NCBI RefSeq assembly: GCF_003332305.1
Contig: NZ_QOIO01000008.1
Location: 83,451-147,450 of the forward strand
DNA from: Microvirga aerophila
Lineage (GTDB): Bacteria; Pseudomonadota; Alphaproteobacteria; Rhizobiales; Beijerinckiaceae
Reading direction: 5' to 3'
Length of the DNA stretch: 64,000 nucleotides
The position numbers and the translations under genes were made by a program. The notes under the pieces are model-generated. The model did not search any database. It was not told where the DNA came from and was given only the letters and a program-made list of their open reading frames with translations. Of this stretch, positions 26,726-34,448 are shown piece by piece (position 1 is the first letter of the stretch; every line of letters begins with the position of its first letter).

Positions 26726-27331
26726 ATGGCGACACGTGGTTTCACCAGGAAGACGTCACCCGCAGATTACGCGGATCGTATCCCGCCTGGACAATCCCGC
26801 ACCGAGGGCTTCCCCGTCCTCTCAGCCGGTCCGACGCCGCGAGTTTCGCTGGGTGACTGGTCGTTCACCCTCAAGATCGGTCCACGCCCGATGATGCGCT
26901 GGACCTGGGAGGAGTTTACTGCCCTGCCGCAGACCAAGATGACTCGTGACATCCACTGCGTGACCAAGTGGTCGAAACTGAACACGCCGTGGAGAGGTGT
27001 CCTGATCGACGATATTCTTGCCGAAGCCGGGCTTGCGTTACCACCCGACTACACGCTGGCCCATTCCTTTGACGGCTACTCGACAAATGTGCCCACGGCC
27101 GACCTCATCGGCGGCAAGGCCATGGTCGCCACGCACTACGAAGGCAAGCCTCTGACGCCCGAGCACGGCGGGCCGGCAAGGCTCCTCGTGCCGCATCTCT
27201 ACTTCTGGAAATCGGCGAAGTGGATCAATGCGCTTCAATTTCTCGAACGCGATGAGGCCGGTTTCTGGGAGCTGCGGGGCTATCACATCTACGGTGATCC
27301 CTGGCGCGAGCAGCGCTACAGGGGCGACTGA
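26726..27331 (+). CDS. Sulfite-oxidase-like molybdopterin-dependent oxidoreductase, cytoplasmic
   Basis: 201 residues covering the oxidoreductase molybdopterin-binding domain only. The molybdenum-ligand cysteine is C78 in RDIHCVTKWSKLNTPWRGV, and HGGPARLLVPHLYFWKSAKWI is the usual second motif. There is no Tat leader, unlike MsrP/YedY, so it should be cytoplasmic. The gene for an FNR-type flavoprotein follows 2 nt later, a pairing in which the flavoprotein is the likely electron partner. Substrate unknown (sulfite, sulfoxide or similar). The ATG at 26726 has AGGA 8 nt upstream; longer in-frame starts lack support. Confidence 0.92.
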   Translation: MATRGFTRKTSPADYADRIPPGQSRTEGFPVLSAGPTPRVSLGDWSFTLKIGPRPMMRWTWEEFTALPQTKMTRDIHCVTKWSKLNTPWRGVLIDDILAEAGLALPPDYTLAHSFDGYSTNVPTADLIGGKAMVATHYEGKPLTPEHGGPARLLVPHLYFWKSAKWINALQFLERDEAGFWELRGYHIYGDPWREQRYRGD

Positions 27332-27333
27332 CC

Positions 27334-28086
27334 ATGACAGACGCGACCCTACAGGCAGGTCACGTACAATGGCAGGAGGCTGTGATCGAACGGATCGAGC
27401 GTCAAACAGAGGGGGTGAAGAGTTTTCTCCTTCGTCCCCAGACCTGGCGCTCCTTCCGGGCGGGCCAGCACCTCGATCTCCGGCTCACCACACCGGATGG
27501 CTACCAGACCCAGCGAAGCTACTCGGTTGCGTCTGCCCCCGGATTTAAGGGGCTCTACGAACTCGTCGTCGAGCGCCTTGATGACGGCGAGGTCTCGCCC
27601 TTCTTCCATGATGTGGCCGAGGTCGGCGACGCAATCAAGATCCGCGGCCCGATCGGTGGTCACTTCGCGTGGGGTCCTGAGGACGGCGGACCTCTCCTGC
27701 TCATTGGGGGCGGGTCCGGGGTTGCACCGCTGATGTCGATCGTGCGCCATCGCGCGGCAGTTGGCCGTGACGTCACTGTCGTACTTCTTCACGCCGCCCG
27801 AACCTGGGATGACGTGATTTTCCGTGAGGAATTGATCGCACGGGATGCAACTGAGGCCAACTTCACGCTTCTGTTGAGCCTGTCCAGGGACACCGCGCGT
27901 CGTCCGCAGGATTTTGGTCGCAGGATCGATGCATCCCTGCTCAACATGACCCTGGCAAGGCTGGGCACCGCGCCGCGACTGACCTTCGCGTGCGGCTCGA
28001 ACGCTTTCGTTGAAGCCGTCACCGGTCATCTCCTGGATATTGGGTTGGACCCGAGGACCATCCGAACCGAGCGGTTTGGCGGTTAG
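27334..28086 (+). CDS. Ferredoxin-reductase-family FAD/NAD(P)H flavoprotein
   Basis: 250 residues. FAD site RSYSVAS (61-67), NAD(P) site LLIGGGSGVAPLMSI (123-137), and a late FACGSNAFVE replacing the usual CGPxxF. No [2Fe-2S] domain is attached, so it transfers electrons from NAD(P)H directly to a partner. Its start follows the stop of the molybdenum enzyme by 2 nt, so the two are almost certainly co-translated and form one redox pair. It ends with IRTERFGG, the usual C-terminus of such reductases. Confidence 0.93.
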   Translation: MTDATLQAGHVQWQEAVIERIERQTEGVKSFLLRPQTWRSFRAGQHLDLRLTTPDGYQTQRSYSVASAPGFKGLYELVVERLDDGEVSPFFHDVAEVGDAIKIRGPIGGHFAWGPEDGGPLLLIGGGSGVAPLMSIVRHRAAVGRDVTVVLLHAARTWDDVIFREELIARDATEANFTLLLSLSRDTARRPQDFGRRIDASLLNMTLARLGTAPRLTFACGSNAFVEAVTGHLLDIGLDPRTIRTERFGG

Positions 28087-28137
28087 CCGTGCCGGCGGCA
28101 GCCTTAGGCACTGAAATGTTCGTTTTTGGAGGCGGTC

Positions 28138-28545
28138 ATGGAAAGAATAGGTGCAGTCTTCTCAACTCACCCTCAGCGGCCTCCCAACCCGTCCCTGATC
28201 GAGGCGTGCACGACAGCGTGCTATGAGTGCTGTAGCCTGTGCGCCAGCTGTTCCGATGCATGCCTGGGCGAGGCTCACGTGGCTGACCTCGTCTGCTGCA
28301 TTCGAACCTGCCTCGACTGCTCGGACGTCTGCCTTGCCACGGCCCGTATCGTCGCACGTCTGACACGCCCGAGCCCGATGCTGGTGGAGGCGCAGCTGAT
28401 GGCCTGCGCTGAGGCCTGCCGGGTTTGTGCGGAGGAATGTGAGGACCGTGCCGCGAGGCATGAATACTGCCGTGTCTGTGCCGAGGCGTGCCGCAGCTGC
28501 GAGCAGGCGTGCCGGGCACTGCTTCATGGCGCATCCTTGATGTGA
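28138..28545 (+). CDS. Cysteine-rich four-helix-bundle copper-binding protein (DUF326/Csp type)
   Basis: 135 residues with 21 cysteines in helix-spaced CxxC, CxxxC patterns (ACTTACYECCSLCASCSDAC, CCIRTCLDCSDVC, CRVCAEECEDR, CRVCAEACRSCEQAC). This is the pattern of copper storage proteins that line a helical bundle with thiolates and bind many Cu(I). No signal peptide, so cytosolic Csp3-like. RBS GGAGG 5 nt before the ATG at 28138. It follows the flavoprotein gene by about 50 nt and may be co-transcribed with the molybdenum enzyme, although it has no obvious functional link to it. Confidence 0.92.
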   Translation: MERIGAVFSTHPQRPPNPSLIEACTTACYECCSLCASCSDACLGEAHVADLVCCIRTCLDCSDVCLATARIVARLTRPSPMLVEAQLMACAEACRVCAEECEDRAARHEYCRVCAEACRSCEQACRALLHGASLM

Positions 28546-28572
28546 AAGACGAAGGCTCGTCGCCCTTGGCAG

Positions 28573-28599
28573 GCAACCGGCTGTCGTCAAGCCGGTGCC
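28573..28599 (+). terminator. Hairpin after the copper-binding protein gene
   Basis: ACCGGCT (28576-28582), 7-nt loop, AGCCGGT (28590-28596), extendable by GGC/GCC with a small bulge. It lies 30 nt behind the stop codon of the copper protein gene; there is no T-run, so intrinsic termination would be weak. Confidence 0.45.
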
Positions 28600-28701
28600 T
28601 CGATCGAGACCAGCCTTGGTTGCGCTACGGTGACACCGCGCCTGAGAGTGGCCGCAGGTCGGCTTACATCTCCGGCCTTCCTGCAGTTGCTTCAGGTCCG
28701 G

Positions 28702-28930
28702 ATTGCGGATTTCGCCCGAAGTTGCGACAATCTGAGTCTTCAGGCCATGGTCCTGCAGGAAAGGGCTGGGGACTTCGCTAAGATCCCGCGTTGTACACCG
28801 CCCAATCCCTCGTGGGTTCAGTGTACATCCTTCCGAAACTTGGCGGCGGCTCCACAGGTCCGCCGCCTCTTTCCCACGAGGCAGCTTTGTTGGCAACGAG
28901 ATGATGTCGCTCTACCGTTTTGCTGCCTTC
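28702..28930 (+). promoter_or_regulatory. Second copy of the pattern-A promoter region, with TGTACAC palindrome
   Basis: Direct repeat ATTGCG (28702-28707) and GTTGCGA (28721-28727; 19-bp period) followed by CAATCTGAG; then TGTACAC (28792-28798) and its inverse GTGTACA (28821-28827), then GGCGGCGG...CCGCCGCC. The whole stretch aligns with 26459-26690 upstream of the sulfite-oxidase-like gene. It precedes the hypothetical gene 28979-29326. The conservation of two separate elements and their spacing argues that both promoters answer to the same regulators. Confidence 0.6.
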
Positions 28931-28978
28931 ATCTCGTGTTTGACTGGACCTGGTCATGCGGTAATGCCTGGAGGAACC

Positions 28979-29326
28979 ATGGGCAAATGGGACACTGTCA
29001 TCAACGACGAGTTCGATGGGCACCTGGTCGTGGTCGAGGTTCGCAGGCCCAACGATCCGCCGGATATCGGTCAGGATGGACAACCCGGCCTCCGCGTCAC
29101 GATCACGTGCCTGCGCGACTGCGATGATGAGCCCGGGATGGCTGCGAGCCGGCAGGCAAGTGTGGCAACCGACGATCCGGCCAGTGCTCTGATTACCCTG
29201 GAGCCTGACACCCTGGATGAACTGGAGGGGGACCTGATCGAGGTCGGCTTCAGCACCGAAGCTGCCGCCCGGATCTCCAGCAAGGTCTCCCATCGGAATG
29301 AGCCCTGGCCCGCGACCCCGAACTGA
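28979..29326 (+). CDS. Hypothetical acidic protein under a pattern-A promoter
   Basis: 115 residues, acidic, no signal peptide or transmembrane segment. It begins MGKWDTVINDEFDGHLVVVEVRRPND and contains ALITLEPDTLDELEGDLIEVGFSTEAAARI. I do not recognise a family. GGAGG with 4-5 nt spacing before ATG 28979 makes translation likely. It lies behind a 230-bp upstream region homologous to that of the sulfite-oxidase-like gene, so it is probably in the same regulon. Confidence 0.75.
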   Translation: MGKWDTVINDEFDGHLVVVEVRRPNDPPDIGQDGQPGLRVTITCLRDCDDEPGMAASRQASVATDDPASALITLEPDTLDELEGDLIEVGFSTEAAARISSKVSHRNEPWPATPN

Positions 29327-29366
29327 GCCCAACAGGGCATGACTGATCTCTGGCTCAAGCAAGTGC

Positions 29367-29433
29367 TGCCGCTTCTTGCAATTGGATCGCCGCCACTGAG
29401 ATCAACGATTTCATCGGCTCACCAGAAGCGGCA
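29367..29433. terminator. Inverted repeat between convergent genes
   Basis: Ten-base arms TGCCGCTTCT (29367-29376) and AGAAGCGGCA (29424-29433) enclose 47 nt between the end of the plus gene 28979-29326 and the end of the minus gene 29444-29545. The position suggests a bidirectional terminator; the long loop makes this uncertain, and a small relic with terminal inverted repeats is an alternative. Confidence 0.35.
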
Positions 29434-29443
29434 TCCGTCTGGC

Positions 29444-29545
29444 TTATAGGAACAGGGGAAGATAAAGTGTGCCAATCACCAGCGTCAGTGTGAGCACTGC
29501 AGTGACGGACGCCCAGAAAGATCCTTGGTCATTGTTGCTGTCCAT
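29444..29545 (-). CDS. 33-residue single-span membrane protein
   Basis: MDSNNDQGSFWASVTAVLTL... ends in a hydrophobic helix VTAVLTLTLVIGTLYLPLF and a stop: a polar N-terminal stub followed by one transmembrane span. It lies 54 nt downstream of the 29600-29998 gene on the same strand, in the same apparent operon. The ribosome site is weak (GGGG at 7 nt). Such tiny proteins are usually partners of larger membrane complexes, but no partner is evident here. Confidence 0.5.
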   Translation of the reverse strand: MDSNNDQGSFWASVTAVLTLTLVIGTLYLPLFL

Positions 29546-29599
29546 GGCTCAACCCCGCTTTGGGGCACGACATTTCAGCCGTGCCATCCAGGTTAGTGG

Positions 29600-29998
29600 T
29601 CAGTGTGGGGGCAGATTCTTCCGACGCCGGGTGTCCTGCGCGGTGCTCACGATCATCTCGACAGCAGCAACCAGTTCGTCCTCGTCGAACTCGTAGCATC
29701 CGACGCTGTCGATGGATGCCTGCTGCGGCCAGTCGAACACCTCGATCCAGAAGGGCGGTACGCCAGGAGTGGTGTCTTCCGGATGTATTTCGGTCAGGTG
29801 AACTTCAAGTGGCCCGAGCCGCATCACGACAACGGATCGCCGGTTGGCCGTGTCCACCGCCTGGTACACCAGCCCGACATAGGACCGGATGATGCGCTGT
29901 TCGATCTCGTCGGCGCAGAGATCGGACACGAGAGGGTAGTCGACACACGCTTGCTCTGCGGGTCTGTCGGCGAATCTCAAGGCTGCATTGCTGGACAT
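29600..29998 (-). CDS. Hypothetical protein in the BTLCP operon
   Basis: 132 residues, soluble, no signal peptide. Features: CADEIEQRIIRSYVGLVYQAVD, PLEVHLTEIHPED, and WIEVFDWPQQASIDSVGCYEFDEDELVAAVEMI, an alpha/beta composition without a motif I recognise. ATG 29998 is 2 nt behind the stop of the receiver gene, so it is translationally linked. It belongs to the minus-strand run cysteine peptidase, receiver, this gene, small membrane protein. Confidence 0.7.
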   Translation of the reverse strand: MSSNAALRFADRPAEQACVDYPLVSDLCADEIEQRIIRSYVGLVYQAVDTANRRSVVVMRLGPLEVHLTEIHPEDTTPGVPPFWIEVFDWPQQASIDSVGCYEFDEDELVAAVEMIVSTAQDTRRRKNLPPH

Positions 29999-30000
29999 CG

Positions 30001-30597
30001 TTAAAACCTTCCATTGTGGGATGAGTGCCTTCCTGCAGGACCGGGACGAAGATCCCGGTTAAGCAGCGAGGCGTTGTAGATCGGGGCCGGGGCCGCCGGG
30101 CGAGGCGCCACCGCACTTGCAGAGGCGACGGTTTGGAGAGCATCCAAGACTGCTGCCAGGGATGGCTCGCTCAGGACCACATGGGCTTGGGCGGAGACAC
30201 GCTCGCGGGCCGCGGCAATCACCGCGGCACGGTCGGGATGGCTGTCATGGTATTCGTCCGCCAGGATCCATCCGTCGATCAGGCCCGGCAGGTCGGCCGA
30301 AACGTAAAGCCAGCCAATGGGGTGATGCCAGTCGCGGAGAAGGTAGAACGCCTCCTCGCCGGTGGCAGCCGTGACCACCTCAAAGTCGCTCGCCCGCAGG
30401 TGCTGCGCGAGGCTCTCTCGGAAGGCCGGGTTGGTGTCCACGATGAGGATGCGCTCGTGGGTTCCTTCAAGTGATCGTGACACATGAGCCTCTGTCGCTC
30501 GTGACGTCTGGGATAGCTCCACGCTCGACCTAACGGTGTCGAAAGCGCCGGACGCTTCTGTTGCAGAATTCAGTGGATCGTCTGTCGCTCTTGGCAT
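30001..30597 (-). CDS. Stand-alone receiver-like protein lacking the phospho-acceptor Asp
   Basis: 198 residues. Residues 48-135 look like a CheY-type receiver: RILIVDTNPAFRESLAQHLR, FEVVTAATGEEAFYLL, LYVSADLPGLIDGWILADEY, then AAVIAAARER. Aligning on LPGLIDGW, the acceptor position that is Asp in active receivers is S100. The protein has no output domain; a 45-residue N-terminal tail and a Pro/Ala-rich C-terminal tail surround the domain. It is probably a phosphorylation-independent (pseudo-receiver) adaptor. Its ATG is 4 nt behind the peptidase stop (TAA-tcgg-ATG), so the two are coupled. Confidence 0.78.
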   Translation of the reverse strand: MPRATDDPLNSATEASGAFDTVRSSVELSQTSRATEAHVSRSLEGTHERILIVDTNPAFRESLAQHLRASDFEVVTAATGEEAFYLLRDWHHPIGWLYVSADLPGLIDGWILADEYHDSHPDRAAVIAAARERVSAQAHVVLSEPSLAAVLDALQTVASASAVAPRPAAPAPIYNASLLNRDLRPGPAGRHSSHNGRF

Positions 30598-30601
30598 CCG
30601 A

Positions 30602-31300
30602 TTACCGGCTGATCGCTGACGTTACGGTGGCCTGGTTTCTCAGCCAGATCCAAGCGTGAGTCCGGTCACCCTCGCTCTTGATGTAGACGTAGCCAGTCTG
30701 GTGCCACGGCAGGACGGCATCGCGCTTGTTGTCGAGGATGAAGTCGCCTTGATCGGTCCGGACAGCCATCACGGCATGGCCTGCGCCGAGCTCGTCCAGC
30801 ACCACGACCATGCGCAGGGCCCGCCGCGGCAATCCAGCTTCGACCAGCAGGCGGCGCTTGAGGATCTGATAGTCTTCACAGTCGCCATACCCGTCGTCCG
30901 GGTAGTCCCAGCGGTCGATCACGCCCCAGTGGGCGATGTCTTCCTGCGGCGCCACGGCAGCGTTGACGTGCTTGTTGATCGCCACGATCGCATTCCACAC
31001 ACTCTCATCGAGCTTGATCGTGGCAGGCTCGGCTGGGTTGATCGCGCACTCGCCCGGGCTCCGCTCGCAGAACTCACTCCACGCGGCGGTCGGCTGAGCA
31101 TTCCCGTCCGCGACCGGGATCCATGCTGTATCGAACTGACGGGTCTCACTTGCTTGAACACGAGGCGCATGAATGGCCGAGAGAACCGAAAGGACGGCGA
31201 TCAGGATTGTGATCAGAAGCCTCGCGCGGCTTCTCATGGGCATGAGGTCAGTTGGCCAAACAGAGTAACACTCGTGTCTACGTTTGGTTGTCCAAGGCAT
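30602..31300 (-). CDS. Transglutaminase-like cysteine peptidase (BTLCP / LapG-related)
   Basis: 232 residues. A membrane/signal segment (RARLLITILIAVLSVLSAIHAP, cleavage near VQA) precedes the catalytic domain: C141 in GYGDCEDYQILKRRLL, H175 in GAGHAVMAV and D190 in FILDNK, the Cys-His-Asp triad of family C93. LapG-type members cleave surface adhesins in the periplasm and release biofilm; no adhesin is visible here, so the substrate is unknown. The ATG at 31300 has GGAGG 5 nt upstream; a start at 31243 would give a more ordinary signal peptide. The operator-like palindrome at 31341-31370 lies 41 nt upstream. First gene of a four-gene operon. Confidence 0.9.
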   Translation of the reverse strand: MPWTTKRRHECYSVWPTDLMPMRSRARLLITILIAVLSVLSAIHAPRVQASETRQFDTAWIPVADGNAQPTAAWSEFCERSPGECAINPAEPATIKLDESVWNAIVAINKHVNAAVAPQEDIAHWGVIDRWDYPDDGYGDCEDYQILKRRLLVEAGLPRRALRMVVVLDELGAGHAVMAVRTDQGDFILDNKRDAVLPWHQTGYVYIKSEGDRTHAWIWLRNQATVTSAISR

Positions 31301-31340
31301 GTGAGCCTCCGTGGCGGATGATGGCCGGGCTCACCGATCA

Positions 31341-31370
31341 TCAATACGATACCTATCTGTATCGTATTGA
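31341..31370. promoter_or_regulatory. Perfect 12-bp-arm palindrome upstream of the BTLCP operon
   Basis: TCAATACGATAC (31341-31352), 6-nt spacer, GTATCGTATTGA (31359-31370). Forty nt upstream of the BTLCP start on the minus strand, it has the symmetry and position of a dimeric repressor operator, TetR- or GntR-like in form. No regulator gene is adjacent, so the protein binding it must be encoded elsewhere. It is AT-richer than its surroundings. Confidence 0.6.
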
Positions 31371-31776
31371 GATAGAAGTAGACCGATCTGTAGCTTTTAA
31401 CAAGCCGCAGGCGACGGCAAAAACAAGAGGATCTCCTTGCATATCTGCGGCCGGGATCGCGGTTGTCGCACCAATAAGCTTCGGATAAAGGCGTACTCAA
31501 GATAACACGGGTGAGTATCGTTACGGCCGAGTCGCAGGTGCGGCCCGCCAAACATTGTGTGTTTGGCCTGATTCACGGGAGCGCGCGTCCTCGCCCACGC
31601 TCGCGCGGGGTTCGATCGGAGAGAAGTGCCCTAACGTGGGCTGTTGCGGCCGCCTGTGCCTGAACCGGCGATGACGGTCTGCAGGCCTCCGAGTGCGTGC
31701 GGCCGATTGTTGATTGCCGCAGGACTGGCATCAACAGCGCGAGGCTCGGCCAATTGCTCTGCTCTTCCTGCAACCC
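31371..31776. other. Intergenic stretch without recognised gene
   Basis: Between the operator palindrome and the end of the 31777-32430 gene I see no coding signature. The DNA from about 31590 to 31740 is GC-rich and antisense frames are open by composition only. No tRNA fold is convincing (see rejected items). Confidence 0.4.
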
Positions 31777-32430
31777 TCAGGCTGCGACCCAGGAGCCCAA
31801 CTCGTCCAGTTCCGCGTTCATCATCGCCATGGCGCGGGCGCGACAGGCGACCTCCATAGCCGAGCCCAGGTCGGGATGAAGGAGCTTGGCGAGGCGCCGG
31901 CGGATCCGGTTGATGTCGGATCGAGATGTCGGGTGCTCCGCACGGATGATAGATCGCGCCGCGGCATAGTACTGCTGAACGCAGGAAGAGATCGCGGCAG
32001 CATTGTCGTCGGAGAATGCGACTGCGTCAGGAAGCATACCGGTTATCGCGATCCTGCGGGACCAGGGCTTCATCTGGAATTCCAGGCCGGGGTCTCTTGT
32101 GTCGCCGACAAAGACGATCAGGCACTGGCCACCGTCCGTGATAAACCGGGCGGAATAGGCGGTGGAGGTCTGATCAATGACTGTTGCACCATAGACCCAT
32201 GTGTCATGCGAAAAGGAGGGATGCGGCATCAGATACAATCCCAGGGACAGGGTCTCGCCCGAGTTCGGGATCGTGATGTCGAGCGTCAGAAATCTCTTTG
32301 CACGTAGGGGAATGTTGCCGCCGGCCACTTGAGAACTTTGGCGATGCAGCAACCACGACACCACGCCTGTCACACCGTGGTGACGTTTAAGTCGTGCGAT
32401 GCCCGTCAGAATGGAACCAACCAAGAGCAT
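31777..32430 (-). CDS. Hypothetical protein with a J-domain-like C-terminus
   Basis: 217 residues. The start has a hydrophobic stretch LLVGSILTGIARL, then a central beta-rich part (KRFLTLDITIPNSGETLSLGLYL, VYGATVIDQT, LIVFVGDTRDPG). The last 55 residues contain DINRIRRRLAKLLHPDLGSAMEVACRARAMAMMNAELDEL, which resembles the second and third helices of a DnaJ domain with the HPD tripeptide (LHPDLG). If real, it would be an unusual DnaK co-chaperone with the J-domain at the end; the first J helix is less clear. ATG 32430 has GAGGA 8 nt upstream. A longer frame to 32484 has no ribosome site. Confidence 0.7.
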   Translation of the reverse strand: MLLVGSILTGIARLKRHHGVTGVVSWLLHRQSSQVAGGNIPLRAKRFLTLDITIPNSGETLSLGLYLMPHPSFSHDTWVYGATVIDQTSTAYSARFITDGGQCLIVFVGDTRDPGLEFQMKPWSRRIAITGMLPDAVAFSDDNAAAISSCVQQYYAAARSIIRAEHPTSRSDINRIRRRLAKLLHPDLGSAMEVACRARAMAMMNAELDELGSWVAA

Positions 32431-32620
32431 GATACTGTCCTCGAATCCGCTTCCTGAAAGCCAGTTTGTTCGGAGCACAAACAATCTGGTGCTCGACGAT
32501 TGATGTTACGTGTTGGCAGTGCATGCTTCGTGTCTCCCGGTTAGATCTGGCAGCCGTTCGTCCTTAATCGACATCGCAAACGATGGAAGATCCAACCTTT
32601 GCCTGACTAGCAGGAGCCTG

Positions 32621-32959
32621 TTAACCGGGCGTTCGAAGCTCTCTGCTGGCCGCGGCTAAGCCGGATCGATATTTATCCCGCAGGAGGGCCATCACACCAT
32701 CCGCGCTCTCCCGCCCGACCTCCGCGACCAGAAAGCGCCTCAGCCTGTCCTCCGTTGCATGGCGTCGGTCGAAGGCTTCGTTGGCCAGCATATCCGGCGT
32801 CTCTGCTGATCGGAGCCGACGTCTGACGAAGGAGGCGGCGCACACCTGCCATTCCTCATTGAGAGGCCTCGCCTCGCTATAGACTGTTAGTATGTCGAAT
32901 TCGTCGGCGTGGACCGGCTGGTAGGCGAAGAACAGGCAGGCGACAAGTCCAGCGAGCAT
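32621..32959 (-). CDS. Small secreted hypothetical protein
   Basis: 112 residues with a signal peptide (MLAGLVACLFFAYQPVHA, cleavage before DEFD). The mature part is charged and helical: PLNEEWQVCAASFVRRRLRS, RRHATEDRLRRFLVAEVGRESADGVMALLRDKYRSGL. One cysteine remains in the mature form. No family recognised. No good ribosome site was seen for this start. A pattern-B promoter on the same strand lies about 390 nt upstream (33348-33391). Confidence 0.6.
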   Translation of the reverse strand: MLAGLVACLFFAYQPVHADEFDILTVYSEARPLNEEWQVCAASFVRRRLRSAETPDMLANEAFDRRHATEDRLRRFLVAEVGRESADGVMALLRDKYRSGLAAASRELRTPG

Positions 32960-33868
32960 GGCGTGGCGCCAGTCCGCCTCGAGAGACTTGAGCCATGAGA
33001 TCGCCCAGCGGCCCGGTAGGTTGGATCGTCCTGTTTAGGTCGTCACCGTACCCTCTGCGGAAGACTGGGTCGGTGTTGCTCAGACCACATGAAGATCCGC
33101 CGAAGGGGGACGGATGCAGCGTGGGGAAGGCCTCCAACCAAAACGGGGACCAGCTAAGATCCGACCTGTTAGTAATTCGATCGTGTCGCCGTTGCTTCGT
33201 GCATCGGAGATTGCCCGCCCCTTGTTTGGCTCACAGCCGTTGGGAGAGGTCTTCCCCAGCTAAGGGGCTACTCAGATCTCGCGTCGCCCGAACTGGTATA
33301 AGCATCTTCCATCCTCTATTTCTCCGCGCGAGCCTGATGCTTGATCGTATCCCGGGTGTGTCCAGATTCCGTGGAACTGTATTGTCATGTAGGAATATGG
33401 CCGCTTCTCCCGCATTTGCTCGCGAAGGTTGCTGAGACGGTTCTAGTTCTCGATTGCTAGATCGGGAATTCGGCCCTGCTTTTGCTCAAAAACCATCTGA
33501 CATTCGCGGGATATACCGTCCGCCTCAAATGAACCACGTCCCTGTACAGCAGGAGCACCCGTACAGGGCCGTGCTATCGCGCACAAAAGCGGCTGGCTTT
33601 GTGGTCTGCCCCTACGGCTTTTTGTTCCAACCGCGATGTGCACTCGACGTACATGCGGTCGGGGCGTGGCGGCGGCCGTAGTCTCGACGGCTCGGAACTG
33701 CTTTCACGAAAGCACCCTCCCGTCGCGATCGGACGCACAGACACAGGGGACCGGTACTGTATCTCGGAGCTTGAAAGCTACATCAGCATGCAATGGCAGC
33801 GGTTTCGGACACAATGGAGATACTTAGGATGATTATTTCTTGCAGGGCTTAACCTAACGGAGAGTCAA
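32960..33868. other. 900-bp non-coding stretch with a pattern-B promoter and a CCCTGTAC hairpin
   Basis: No gene with family signature or ribosome site was found on either strand. It contains (a) the minus-strand TACA-N6-TACA promoter at 33348-33391 and (b) a perfect inverted repeat CCCTGTAC (33540-33547), 13-nt loop, GTACAGGG (33561-33568). The long space, a promoter and a hairpin make an unannotated small RNA or a decayed gene possible. Confidence 0.5.
33348..33391 (-). promoter_or_regulatory. Pattern-B promoter, copy at 33.4 kb
   Basis: Read on the minus strand: TACA (33391-33388), 6 nt, TACA (33381-33378), then TTCCAC about one base later, 17-18 nt, and GGGATAC (33353-33347) as the -10. 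The same arrangement occurs at 35.5, 39.5, 42.2 and 50.1 kb. The nearest minus gene is the secreted protein 32621-32959. Confidence 0.55.
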
Positions 33869-34201
33869 ATGTCCGACCAGACCAATCATTGCCGCAGCCG
33901 CCTCCTAGACACTGCCTCCATATCAATTGCCGGCGCTGACCCGTCGTCGGTCACACACGTGGATGCACTCTCTTCCCCAGCCGTCGAGGTCCATCTGACG
34001 CCTAACGATGGTATGAACCGAGTGCTCAAGACCGACAAAAAAATTTACCCAGCAGCCGTATTGGCGGAGTTGAGCATTCTGGTGCGCAATGTACGAGCGG
34101 GTTCACCGGATAGTGTTCTTGCCGCTATCGCTGACGCTAAGATAGGAAGAAGCATTGCACTCGGTGGCAATGACAATACCTTGATGCAAGGGGCCTCCTG
34201 A
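33869..34201 (+). CDS. Hypothetical protein, 110 residues
   Basis: 110 residues, soluble. The C-terminal half contains KKIYPAAVLAELSILVRNVRAGSPDSVLAAIADAKIGRSIALGG. I do not recognise a family. GGAGAG 6-7 nt before the ATG at 33869 supports translation. It stands alone between two non-coding stretches. Confidence 0.6.
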   Translation: MSDQTNHCRSRLLDTASISIAGADPSSVTHVDALSSPAVEVHLTPNDGMNRVLKTDKKIYPAAVLAELSILVRNVRAGSPDSVLAAIADAKIGRSIALGGNDNTLMQGAS

Positions 34202-34448
34202 GGCGGGCGGTAAAGGATCTGCGGCCCTGTTGCAAGATACCGCTCCCGGATCCCCTAGGCCAACTAAGCCTTCCGCCAACTCAGTCGATAGCCTGGGGAT
34301 CAGAAACGAGGGAATCAGAATTTCATTAGACCGTGCTACATGATCTTTGAGTTGGTGCGCCGGTGCCCATCCCTTCGGAAGAGACGAGCAGAGTCACCTA
34401 GGCACCGGCGTGTCCGGCTGCAGGAGTATTGGAGCTGCGGTCCGCGTG

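Noticed and set aside
29367..29433. Miniature transposable element with terminal inverted repeats
   Set aside because: Arms are only 10 bp, no target-site duplication seen, and the location between convergent gene ends fits a terminator.
31590..31640. Possible tRNA because of GGGGTTCGATC
   Set aside because: No T-stem complement, anticodon arm or acceptor stem can be formed around it on either strand.
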